Positions 1 to 11,279 of a stretch of DNA of 64,000 nt are shown here, in pieces. The notes below the pieces were generated by a model. It was given only the letters and a program-made list of their open reading frames with translations, was not told where the DNA came from and searched no databases. The DNA comes from Chromobotia macracanthus (lineage: Eukaryota; Chordata; Actinopteri; Cypriniformes; Botiidae): contig JAZGTH010000015.1 in NCBI GenBank assembly GCA_036877525.1, positions 3,669,001 to 3,733,000 of the forward strand. The letters run 5' to 3'. The position numbers and the translations under genes are program-made. How positions within the stretch are numbered: position 1 is the stretch's first letter; every line of letters begins with the position of its first letter.

Positions 1-165
1 TAACCTGTTCCCACAATATGTTCCCTTTAAGATCTTTGTCCATTATCCTTCTTTATCTATAATAATGGAAATGCTCCCATCTGTTTAACGCTTTTCTATC
101 AAAACGTCCCTGCCTCACTCTGGCTGTGTCATTGCTCTGGGTTCTTTAATTGATTTAATTTGCAG

Positions 166-3100
166 GTGTATGTTGAACACTGTGGATGGTCCGACTGATG
201 GGGTGGAAGATTACCTGTGTGATCCGGAGGAGATGCCCCCCGGCACGAGGGCAAGCCGCCTGCCATGCCCGGAAGACTGCGTGCTATCTGACTGGAGTCC
301 CTGGACCCCATGTGACCTGGTTAGGATGCTAATCCATTTAGACCCCGTTTACACCTGGTCTTTCCATTTATCACAGGCTGAGACAGATCATTGTTTACAG
401 TTGACTTTATCATGTGTCTGGTGACCATTTGTAATCAGATCCCTTGGAAGAGAAGGTCTCTGATATAACACTGAGTACAGATCAGTATCTCGCTGTATGT
501 TGAGACAGCACACAGTCTCTCCTCTAGAGTTCTAAACTACGGGTCAAACCCTGTTCCCCCGAGATTTCAGAAAAGACAGCAGTCTCAAACTAAGCTCAGA
601 TTTATAGCAAAGATATTGCCAGTAAAGGCAGGGCAGGCGATTCTTTTCCAGAAACAGTGTTTGTTATGCTGGTTGAAAGTCTCTTTACATCCTGAGAGTA
701 ATCACTAGGTAAAGTATATTTATACATCTATATTAATACATCTATATTTATACATCTATATTTATACATCTATATTTATACATCTATATATCATCTATAT
801 GATAGATGATATATCACAGGACAATAAAATATTCAGTCCAAATTCAGTGATAGGATGTCCTACTGTATGCAATTAATGTGTTGGAGGAAGCGTGGCATTG
901 GAGATCGCTCTGAAGGGAGGGTGGGTTTTTATGCTTTCAAAGCTAGCTTGCTATCGCTAGCCTCTCCGAAATTGCCTGCCCTACCTTTAAAAGTCAAAGA
1001 TTTTAAATTGTAAATTTCCCATAAAATTCTGACATCAAATTATCGGAGCTGTTCTAGCCACATGAATTATATAGCTCTGTATTACTACTGTATGTCAACA
1101 GTTGTATGATTTGTTATTGTTTTGTTTCCGAGTGGAGACAAATGTTTCCTCAATTTTCTCTCTCTCTCTCTTCTCTCTCTCTCTATTATATCTGGGTTAT
1201 GCCAAAGGGGACATTATTTTATCCTGGGCTCACATGACCTCATTGAGAGCCAACAGACACAAAATAGTGGCATAAGGAATCTGAGCAGACAGTTTAGATG
1301 CACTCGTTCAAATAAATCGCTGGAGGAGAAACATGGAAGGTCTTCAGCTGTCAGTCCTGACAACAGTAAATGCATTTAGAGTTGTGCACAACAGAACCCT
1401 GTTTTCTGTGTTTCCCAAAGCCATGTACTGGACGAGGAGACCGCGAGAGGACATCGTTCGCCCTGCGTCTGCCTAAAGAGGGAGAGGACTGTCCAGTGAG
1501 CATGCAGACCGAACCCTGTCTACTAAACCGAAACTGCTTTCACTACAGCTACAACATCACAGGTGGGTCATTTAAGTCATGGAAAACTCTGGGTATCAGG
1601 GAAGTTTAAAGGAATATACCCTATGAATGACTTACAGCTGTCTCTGTACATTAAACTGTAATTAAAGTACTAAATTATACAGTAAATTACGCATTTTAAC
1701 TTCTGATCATTTCCTGATTTTGCATGTTTTCTCCGGTTTGCTTTACAGGTGTCTTTCTTTTAATCAGACAGTATTGTTTCTGGAATCGACATCAGAATTT
1801 ATATATATTAATCAGAATTAACGATTCAGAATTGCTTCTGTTTACTTTCATAATCAAAAAATGTTTTTGGTCTTAATTGGTGCATATTATTCCAAATCCA
1901 AAACAAAATGAATATCTTATTTCACCCAGAAATGTTTCACTATAAAAATAAAATGTGTTTTAAATGTTGTTTTATGCTGACAGTCTTTCAGCTCTTTCAT
2001 ACTGCCTACATTTTCTCCAGTCCTTGGAGTCTGGGCAGAACTCAGAAAGCACTTTTTTCTTTCTGTTTGCCCGTTGAGTGTTTTACGCTGTGTATGCATA
2101 ATTCAGAAGTTAGAATCGTTACTGGAAATGCTTTCTCCATCTGCCCAGACATGATTCACGATACCCCCAAAGAACATGAAAACAAAGCACAGCAGTGTGA
2201 TTGGCAGTGATGATGCTAAAACTGTGTCTTCAAACTTCCACTCTGGAAGAAGATCCAAGCACCCTCAAACTTAGAGATGTAGTTTAATGAGAACCCACTG
2301 GATAATATCTGTGTGTGTGTGTGTTCTTTTAGACTGGAGCACTTGCCAATTAAGTGCCAACGCTGTGTGTGGAATCGGTCTCAAGACGAGGATGCTAGAC
2401 TGTGTTAGGAGTGACGGCAAATCTGTGGACCTCAAGTACTGCGAAGAGGTTTGTGCCTGAGTTATTATACCCAGTCACTTTAAACTATGTATTTTGAGTA
2501 CCAAAGAACAGTAACAAGATGCGCATTTATGATGGATATAACAACGCTTGCAACACAATGCAGATGCAGAATGCAGATTTGGCATTAACTTTTGACATTA
2601 AGGTTCTGGTTTGATTCTGTGTGGTTCATTACATTTAGTTACATTATATTTAGTTACCGTACATTACATTTAGTTATATTATATTTAGTTACCTTACACA
2701 ACATTTAGTCATGGTATGCATTTTTATAAGTACAGTATATTTGTTTGCTGGGAATCAAACCCACGACTTTTGCACTGCTGACATAATGCTCTACCTATAG
2801 AGCTACAGGAACACAGGTTCTGAATGTTGTTGACCCTCATCATGACCCTCAGTACACGTCTGTTTTCTTTCCTGGCTCTACACAAGAATCAACATGACAA
2901 CATCTTTATAGTGTACACATAGTCATACTTAGGTTTAGGGGTTTGTTCAATTGCATGCTACTAAAAATGAGCAGTAGCTACAGTGATGCCAGCTCTAGTT
3001 AGCTTAAAAACAAAAATGTGAAATTTCCAGAATCTCCATTTGCTCCTATAGAATGTCTTGTTGTATTGAGCCATTGGGAAGGAAGTGAAGTTATTTTTGT

Positions 3101-5817
3101 ACAGTCCTCATTTGTGGGTTAATGTGGGGCTCAGCTGGCAGGAGATCAGTCAAAATCTGACAGTTCTGGTCATTTTAATTGGACCCTACGGGCAAAAAAT
3201 CAGCTCCACGGTATATTAGCCCTATAACCCAGTTTCACCCGTCCCACTCTGCATCTGAGCTACAAATCCCTCTAGTGCAGAATGCCTGCCCATAGAAATT
3301 TATAACAATAATCACAACAATCTCTTTAATGTCTCAGTTATTTCACATAGACAGCAATGAGATGAAATATTAGCAAATTAAGCCTCTGTGATGAGTCTCC
3401 TGCTTCTAAGGTGTTTCTAAGGTCCCATGAGAACATGACCAGTAATCTCACAAATCTTTATTTCTGAGTTTCAGAACAGTTCTCAACATTGTCTCAAACT
3501 GTGCTCACATGAGTTCAGATGTAATACTGTAGGTTAAAGGTCTGAGCATTTGTCATGAATGATAAAGGAACAGGACTCAGGTCTTGTTTTCTCTCACAGC
3601 TGGGCTTGGAAAAGAAGTGGCAGATGAATGCTTCCTGTACAGTGGATTGTCCAATCAACTGCCAGCTCTCTGATTGGTCAGCGTGGTCAGATTGCTCCCA
3701 GACCTGTGGCCTCGAAGGTAATGCCAAATAAATGATTCTTCACTGTTCTGTATTCCATGTAGTTTATAAATAAGCTTCAGTGTAGACCAGACTCAATGCA
3801 CATGATCAAACGTCTGGCAGTGTATGACTGCATATGTTGGGTATGTATGTGCAGCAGACATGTATTTATTTTTACAGTAAGCAGGTTAAATGTGTCATGC
3901 ATGAATGTGTCATGCTGGAAATCCCTATTGTATGTGCAGAAGGAGAGTGAAGTGAAACATGCACAGATATGGCAGAGAAGAAGAGAACTAGACCTTTGAA
4001 AACCTGAGATAAATTCTCAATTTTGAGACAGCTCTACCTGATGATTACACATTAAATCAGCATTAGACAGAAACTCGCAGTCTGTCTGCCCAACAGCTCC
4101 AAGAGGAGAGAGACAGAAAGAGAGAGAGATGCATTGAAAGAGAGAGAGATGTATTGTGTGGAGTTTTATGCTAAACACGTGGGATGAGCAAGCAGGTTAT
4201 CTGAGACAGCCATGCCTTCAGCTAGATGAGAGTGTGTGTGTATGTGTGGTCCTGGTATTCACTATGTTATGAGGACCAAATGCCATCACAAATGTAAAAA
4301 TAACTGTAAATGTTGATCTTGTGGGGACATTTTAGGTCCCCATGATGAAGCAAGCTTATAAATCACAGAGAATAATTTATTTTCTGTAAAGGTTAAGTTT
4401 AAGGGTAGGGTTCGTGTAGGAGGGTAGAATATGCAGTTTGTACAGTATTAGAACAATTACGTTTATGGAATGCCGTCCCCATAAATTATGAAAACCCAAC
4501 ATAACTGTGTGTGTGTGTCAAAAGAATGTAAAAAAAAAATCAAAAGAATGAAGAAAATTTTGCTTGAAGAAAATGTAAACTATTTTTAGGGGCCAATTAA
4601 AATTGGTGTTGTAATCTCATTCTCATTACTGCAATGTGAAAAATATATATTTCAATTGTAAAGTATTTATGCATTCTGTTGGGCTTGCATAGCTGTCTCT
4701 GAGCAGAAAAGTTAATTATAGTAATTCCTGTCTTCTGTGGAACTCGGCAAGCTGTAAAAAGCTTAAAATTGATCATTAACTCACAATGTTTATACCACAG
4801 TTACATTTGTATGCAGTAATAATAAATATAATAGTAGCGATTCATCTTTAGAACGAATAATGGGTTTTAAATTCGTAATTTACAGTCCTGGAAATGGAAT
4901 GGAAATGTATATAATCATCATAAATCAATCTCTATGAAATTATTTTTTAAAATGTTTAGCCAGTAATCATAAACAACTGGGAAAATCCATGGAGATTTGT
5001 CAGATGATGTAGGAACCCTTTATAACTGTTGTTTAAAAAATAGCACCAGCCATTCTGTATATGATTTTCATCATCATTATTTATAATGTTGCCTCTTGTT
5101 CTTCCTATGGAAGATTCAGACTCATGTTTCCTCCGTATGTTGTGTGTGATTCCCACAGGGAAGATGTGGCGCAGGCGGGCGGTCCTCCGGGCGTCTCAGG
5201 GTGATGGCAGGCCTTGCCCCTCACAGATGGAGCAGTGGAAGCCGTGCCCGGTACAGCCCTGCTACAAGTGGCAGTATGGCCCCTGGTCCGAGTGTCGCGT
5301 TGAGGTCTCTCACTCTCTCTCACTTCAACATATCTGATATGGTTGGGAGGGATTGTGATGTATGATGTAGATGTACAGTAAATTTAATGACAGATTTTCA
5401 CAACCCAAGATCTAATTTTCAGAAATGCTGCACATACTCCCAACTCTGCTTGCGCGCCTATAAAATAAAGATTCAGATCTTTTCTGTTGCTCTCTCGCTC
5501 ACTCTTTCTCTTTCTTGCTCGCTCTCTCTGTTCTATTTTCTGCCGAGCTCTGAGGCGGCTCATGAAATTCAAACATTTTCATGTTTATTGAATTGCATTG
5601 TACAACAGAGCTAAATACCTCAAGCGCACATCAGCACGCGCACTGCATGCGCTAACAACCTGCGCTGGAACCCTCACACCTCGCTTCACTGGTGCCTCGT
5701 TTTCCAACCTCGCTGTCAACCTCGTCTCCTCATTGCTTCTCTCTGATCCTCCCCCGTCTCAATCCTGCTTTTGATCTTTGGATTTAGAAAGTGGTTATAA
5801 CTGCAGAGGCTCACAAG

Positions 5818-5879
<62 letters not shown>

Positions 5880-8800
5880 GTCCTGGCTTTCACGTTATGA
5901 GGACCAAATGTCCCCACACGTATAGTAATACCAATAAACTTTGACTATGTGGGGACATTTTTGGTCCAAGTTTATAAATCATACAGAATGATCTTTTTTT
6001 GAACATAGCAGAAAGGTTTCTGTGAGGGTTAGATTTAGGGGTAGGATTAGTGTAGGGGATAGATATACAGTTTGTACAGTATGAAAACCATTACATCTAT
6101 AGAATGTCCCCATAAAACGTGTGTGTGTGTTTTGTAGGAGGTGGTGTGTGGGGTAGGCCTGCGTTTTCGGAACCTGTCCTGCTTTGTATCGGATGGATCC
6201 ACTGAGGGAAAAAGCAGCGTTGTAGAGGAGGATCTGTGTTCTGGCCTGGAACAGGCTGTTGATGGAGATAAAAACATTGTTCTGGAGGAGACCTGCACTT
6301 TGCCCTGCCCTGGTAACAGACTAAAGCATTGTACACACAGACTGCATTGTGCACTCTCATTGTTATTCTTAATTGTTATTCAGCTTACTTATAACATTAC
6401 AGTGTTTGTTTTTAGTTTTAGTAGTTATATTTAGCGCCTTTCAGATTAATGCTGTCACCGTTTTTAAGATCATCATTATTTTGTGCCATTGTTTTATTTT
6501 CCAATCTTTTTAACTTAATCTGATCATTTCCTAAACGATATTTCCCCTATAAGTAGTTCTAATGTAGGTAGCTTATGTATTAGTAACTCAGTGTAATTAA
6601 CGAGGGTGTTCTGACTGTATTTGATTTATTGTGAATGATGAGTGTCTTGTAGTTTCTCCAGATCTACTCCCTTGTTGTCTATGTTGTATGTGGCACCATG
6701 GTCCTGGAGGAATGTTGTCTCATTCCACTATGTACTGCACCTGCTATATATGGTTGAATGACAGTAATAAACTTCTAAACCTCTGAGATGGTTTCAGAGT
6801 ATCTTCAGAAGGTGTGTGGAGTTAAACAGCTCTTGTTCCTCAGGTGACTGTTACCTGATGGAGTGGTCCGACTGGAGCCCGTGTCAGAGCGTGTGCGTGA
6901 AGGGTCAGCGTTTGGACTTCCCTGCGGTTCAGGTCCGATCACGCGCCGTGATCGCTCAGGAACCAGAAAACATCGCTCAGTGTCCCGATCAGGAGTGGCA
7001 GTCCCGCCCCTGCAGCGGTGAGACTCGTTCTCATTTACATACAGATACAGCAAGATACTGCCAGAGCTGGAAACTGGGGGTGGGGCTCGGGGAGACTGAG
7101 TCCAAGGAGTGAATTTCAAGGGGAAATGGAATTCGAGTTCAAAATGAAGGGGATTTGCATCTTTTATCCCCAAAATATCAACCCGGTTGAAGATTTCATA
7201 CATAAATATAGTGTGATTTTCTGCATCATTTCTGCAACATACCGCTCCCTGTTAGCTGGGCTCATACATATATCATATACACATACATGTCTTCGTATAC
7301 AGGTATACATATATTTTCTGTTGGTTCTTGCAGATGGAGAGTGTTTTAAGTACAGGTGGATGGGCAGTTCTCAACTCATCTGGTGTGAGCGATCGGATGG
7401 AATCAACGTCACAGGTGTTTTATACTGTATTACAGTCATGTGAGAAAACCAGGGCAAACCTTCTGTTATAGTTCTGTTATATAAACAGAGACTACGTTCA
7501 GTACCGCATCTTACTCTTGCAGTATACATTTCTCATAGTGATTTATAGTATGCAGTTGTATAGTCCGCAGATTTTCTGTATGCATGGAATTCTCAAATAA
7601 CCTGCTGTGTTTTCAACAAAGCACGCTGCATGGAATACTGTATTCCACAATGCAATGCTACTGTTTTACTTAGTATGTGAAAAAAATAGTAGGCAGCATG
7701 CAGTGCATGTCACAGTATATACTTACTAGACAAGTATTCTATTCTGAACGTAGTGATACAGTAGTATGCAAATATTTTATGTTGTTAAGCATATGACATG
7801 TTAATTTTGCTAATGCTTAGCATGTCACATAATGTCAAAGGACTGAAATGATGATGACCCTGGTTCTTCTCCAGGTGGATGCCCTCCAACCCAGCCCCCA
7901 GGGTCAGACCAGTCATGTGATCCAAATTGTGACAAGCCACAATCGTTCTGTTCAGAGGTAAAGAGGATTGTGGGATTACTCTGAGACTGGGTATCTGCAA
8001 TCATTTTAATGAGGACGTTAACAGGAAGTCAGGCCTTATTTATTTATAACGTTTATTGTAAGGTAGATATGTTTTCAGAGCCCTGAATAAGTTGGCACAA
8101 CACGAATACAATGAGTACAAATTTGTTTTGCTGAGTAAATGAAACATGCTCACCAACTGGCTGTGTGAGGAACTGCAACATAAAGCAGGGGAGATGCTTT
8201 ATGGGCAATTCTGTCCAGAAATATTTCTTGTTATGCTGGTTGAAGGTCTCTTCATATCCTGATAGCAATCACTATATTAAAATATATTTATATATCTTCT
8301 GTGGTAGGCACAGGACCATACAATGTTCGTCCAATCATTGCATTCGGTCTGATTTCAATGATAGGATGTCCTATTTGCCTGTCAAACGTGTTCGTGTGTA
8401 TTGGAGGAGGTGGGGCTTTGTTGATCGCTTTGAAGGGAGGGCGGGATCTTATGCTTTCAGAGGTAGCTTGCTATTGCTAGCCTCTCTGAAATTGCCCACT
8501 GTACCTTTAAATATATAAATATGCTGCTATGAGTGATGTGCAGTTCAAATCAAAGACCATCTGTTCAAGAAAAACTTCTTCAGTGAAACTTTACCATTAG
8601 TGTTTTTCTAAGATGCCTACTTCAAAATGTATTCCCCAGAACTTCTCCATATGGTGGATCGTTCCATTACACCAAAATGAATATTTAAGGAATGAAATCA
8701 AAGTGATTTTGCATTTTAAGGACAGATGCACATTTTCATTGAGACAGAGACTTTAATCTGGGCTGTTTGCAAAGCGGCGTTACATCAGTGTATTTTAAAA

Positions 8801-11157
8801 CACTTTAAATATTTAAACACAGGCATAAACATATTATTATTTATTCCAATAACACGAAATAAATAACAATCAATATATGTTGTCACATGCAAACTTGGTC
8901 GCAAGCAGTGAATAAATGTAAACTGCATGGATTTATTTGTGTGTTTGTGCTGCCCCCTGCAGGAAGGCTTGTGTATGTGCGAGGAGGGCTACACTGAAGT
9001 GCTCACTGCTGAGGGGCTGTTGGAGCAGTGTGCACCAATCCCAGTGCTGGAGATCCCCACGGTGGGGGACAAGAAGGCTGATGTGAAGACCAGCCGGGCG
9101 ATCAACCCCACAATTCCCACCACGGTACAGCCGGGCCGCGTCGGACGCACATGGTACCTGCAACCCTTTGGACCAGGTGAGTGTGGATCATTTAAATTTG
9201 TTTGTGCAGTTTTTTTCTGTTAAAATATGAACTTTTAACATGTTTTTGAGTAACTCTCTTGTGCTATTTGTTTCTGTTCTAACTTTGTTTTTAAATGTTT
9301 TTTAAAGAATTTTAAAGAATTGTCAACAGGTCCATATCCTGTGTAACAAATAAAAAAATTAAAGCTGTTATTGATAACTTAACTTGGTTAAAAAAACAAT
9401 AATTAGTTATTGAAGAAGTATATAATAGAGCCTTCAGATCCTTTATATATAACAGGTCCTCAAAGCAGTCTCCTTACCTTACCTCAGTTTATAATTCGAG
9501 TTGTCAGGTCCGATTTCCTGGGAAATGTAAGTCCAATGGCTTCATTGGACTTCAACATACATAAAGAAAAGTAAAGTAACCTGCAAGTTTAAACAGAGAT
9601 GGCAGTAGAGAGGCAAAAGTTACAGATTGCAGGTTTAATTTTTGAAAAAGTGAGAGAACTGTATTTACTTTCTGTGAAGTGTGTTCTGTGTGTCTGCATG
9701 TGATGTGTAGTTATTTCAGGGGATCGGGTAATCAGATAATACAGTAATAATCAATCACCTTTAATGAAAAGCATCTGTGAATATTTCAAACATCAAATGG
9801 CTTCTCTCTTCAGATGGGAAGCTGAAGACGTGGGTCTATGGTGTGGCCGCGGGTGTTTTTGTCCTCCTGGTCTTTATAGTGTCAATGATTTACCTCGCAT
9901 GGTAAGAGTAACATTGCTAACCATTCCCTTCATCATCACCTTTATTTTCCTCATTTGCTTTATACATTCATTTGCTTGTGTTTTCGTTTGACCCACCTCC
10001 CATCATCCGTGCTTCCTTTACCCGTAATGAGCAGCAGTTACTGTGCCCTCCGCCGCTCTCTCGGGACGCCAGATTCTACTAATGGCACAGTGGTTTGGAT
10101 GGGCCAGGACGCCCATGAGCTGACCTACACCTGCCCAGAGTGCCAGCAGCCCAGTCAAGAGTCAAGAGCCAGTTAAATCTGGGGAGACCCTCCCATCACA
10201 GATCGAACCCTGTGCCCGGTGCCTCCCCCTCACACTGCCTTACATTCTGTCTCAGCTTTGCATCAGGCTGCATAGGTATGCTGCCTATAGTTTTATCTCA
10301 AAAAGGCACAGACACTGGCTGTGTTTAACATCCAGAGAGATGCCTACATAGACAACGTCCTTACTGAACTAGAAACTCATAAGTGACTAAGAGAACTGTA
10401 TGTACGCAGTCAGTTTGATTCCATTTGATTTATATATATATTTATAAACAATTTCGAATTATATATTTAATAATGTCTAACTATATATTTTTAATCACCA
10501 TATCTAAAATATAATCATTATATACAATGTATATAATGACTATATGTATATTGTATACAACATTTCTGTCATCTAAGGGTCTTTTACCAGTTGCATTGCA
10601 TTCTGGGATTTGTAGTGTGTCAATTGTCATTGAATTAGGCCAAAATGAATTAGGCCCATGTAGGATTCTCACTACGTTTAGGATCAGAGTGACTTCTGAT
10701 GTTGTAATAATGAAACAAACAGATAGCAAATTAGGCAAGTCTGGTCTAGAACAAAGTCAAACCGCTTTATCTAGTGCGACTAGTTCACCACATTTACGCT
10801 TGTGATGGCACAAACATCTCTCTGATCATCCTGATTTCCATCGTTTGTTTTTTTATTTCTCAGTCGTTATTCATCTTTTTCACATTGAATCTCATATCTG
10901 TATTAGTTCTGTATTGTTCTCTCACATAGGCCATGCGCACACTCTAAAGTTTTGGAAGTCAAATCCATGTAAATGTAAATATTGTAAATATTCAAACTCT
11001 GTGTGTACAGAAGAGGATTTAAAACAAACTAACACTTGTTTTGAAACAATGTCTTGCAATTTCTTCTAGCAAAAAGCCAAAGAAACCTCAGCGAAGACAA
11101 AACAATAATCGACTGAAACCTTTGACCCTGGCGTACGACGGTGATGCAGACATGTAG
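166..11157 (+). CDS. thsd7a: Thrombospondin type-1 domain-containing protein 7A, 3' part (partial, enters from left edge)
   Basis: Twelve exons join in one frame: 166-319, 1421-1562, 2333-2448, 3600-3717, 5159-5304, 6138-6312, 6844-7017, 7334-7414, 7875-7957, 8963-9176, 9814-9901 and 11070-11157 (TAG stop). They give the last 525 residues of a family protein of roughly 1650. All introns are GT/AG and the phases agree. Recurrent TSP1 signatures are visible (LSDWSPWTPCD, LSDWSAWSDCSQTCG, MEWSDWSPCQSVC) with paired cysteines. A Cys-rich EGF-like stretch (CMCEEGYTEVL) follows, then one hydrophobic helix in exon 9814-9901 (VAAGVFVLLVFIVSMIYLA) and a basic cytoplasmic tail ending LTLAYDGDADM, the family C-terminus. 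THSD7A is a type I membrane protein of endothelium and podocytes linked to cell migration; that is family knowledge. The 5' exons with the signal peptide lie outside the window. In a duplicated teleost genome this could be the thsd7aa or thsd7ab copy. Confidence 0.95.
623..990 (+). repeat. MITE-like element, family A, copy 1
   Basis: The ends are inverted repeats: TAAAGGCAGGGCAGGCGA at the left and GCCTGCCCTACCTTTAA at the right. The interior (GTTATGCTGGTTGAAAGTC, then a block ending CTAGCTTGCTATCGCTAGCC) recurs at 8180-8510, 25088-25315, 39528-39861 (reverse) and 41551-41862. No coding capacity is seen, so this is a non-autonomous DNA transposon in a thsd7a intron. An AT-rich run of a 15-base unit (TATACATCTATATTTA-like) at about 720-810 lies inside it. 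Confidence 0.75.
2740..2815 (-). repeat. tRNA-derived SINE head
   Basis: Read on the minus strand, an A-box-like TAGCTCTATAGGTAGAGCA is followed about 30 bases later by a B-box-like GGGTTTGATTCCCAG. No proper acceptor stem or clean cloverleaf is present, so this is a SINE promoter remnant in a thsd7a intron and not a tRNA gene. Confidence 0.55.
4222..4520 (+). repeat. Microsatellite-flanked repeat, family D copy 1
   Basis: GT-rich ends enclose a block with GTTATGAGGACCAAATG, TGTGGGGACATTTTAGGTCC, TTAGGGGTAGG-like and GTCCCCATAAATTATGAAAA segments. The same arrangement recurs at 5822-6132 in the next thsd7a intron, so it is a dispersed element that carries or generates GT arrays. No coding frame is seen. 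Confidence 0.6.
5822..6132 (+). repeat. Microsatellite-flanked repeat, family D copy 2, with (GT)n
   Basis: It starts with an uninterrupted (GT)n run at about 5822-5876, continues with the family D body (TATGAGGACCAAATGTCCCC, CTATGTGGGGACATTTTTGG) and ends in GT repeats at 6119-6130. That end abuts the acceptor of the next thsd7a exon at 6138. Confidence 0.65.
8180..8510 (+). repeat. MITE-like element, family A, copy 2
   Basis: The left end is degraded (TAAAGCAGGGGAGATGC) and the right end is AAATTGCCCACTGTACCTTTAA. The interior shares GTTATGCTGGTTGAAGGTC and GCTTGCTATTGCTAGCCTC with copy 1. It lies in a thsd7a intron. Confidence 0.65.
9359..9638 (+). repeat. MITE-like element, family C, copy
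   Basis: Hallmarks are AGTCTCCTTACCTTACCTCA, TCGAGTTGTCAGGTCCGATT, TTTCCTGGGAAATGTAAGT and a terminal GAGGCAAAAGTTACAGATTG. Related copies lie at 19966-20195, 29420-29515, 48390-48627, 54234-54516, 56442-56805, 58152-58497 and from 63895 to the window end. Confidence 0.6.
10035..10176 (+). other. Candidate alternative last coding exon of thsd7a
   Basis: The intron between the transmembrane exon and the usual last exon holds an open, GC-richer stretch. It follows a pyrimidine-rich run and a CAG acceptor (AG at 10033-10034). The preceding exon ends in phase 2 (TG), so joining at 10035 makes a Cys codon and an open frame of 46 codons to TAA at 10174-10176. The tail would begin CSYCALRRSLGTPDS and contain TYTCPECQQP. 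The canonical tail also starts with Cys, then KKPKKPQRR. I do not recognise the peptide. It may be a real alternative cytoplasmic tail, a lineage-specific exon, or chance. Confidence 0.35.
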
Positions 11158-11266
11158 CTCAACCAGAAGAACCAACGCCACAAAAACATCATCGACCTTC
11201 TGCAGACAGGAAATCTTACAAAAACATGCTCACGTTTCACTTCAAAATCAAAAGTGATAAAGTTGA

Positions 11267-11272
11267 AATAAA
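11267..11272 (+). promoter_or_regulatory. Probable polyadenylation signal of thsd7a
   Basis: AATAAA lies 110 bases after the thsd7a stop codon. Another AATAAA is at about 11354. Long 3' UTRs are common in this family, so the site actually used is uncertain. Confidence 0.4.
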
Positions 11273-11279
11273 CCTGTTG

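Noticed and set aside
1908..2210. 100-codon open frame in a thsd7a intron
   Set aside because: Low-complexity hydrophobic and cysteine-rich translation without similarity to THSD7A, and no matching splice sites in phase.
2740..2815. Possible tRNA gene from A and B box matches
   Set aside because: Acceptor and anticodon stems do not pair. The same sequence type recurs as SINE heads.
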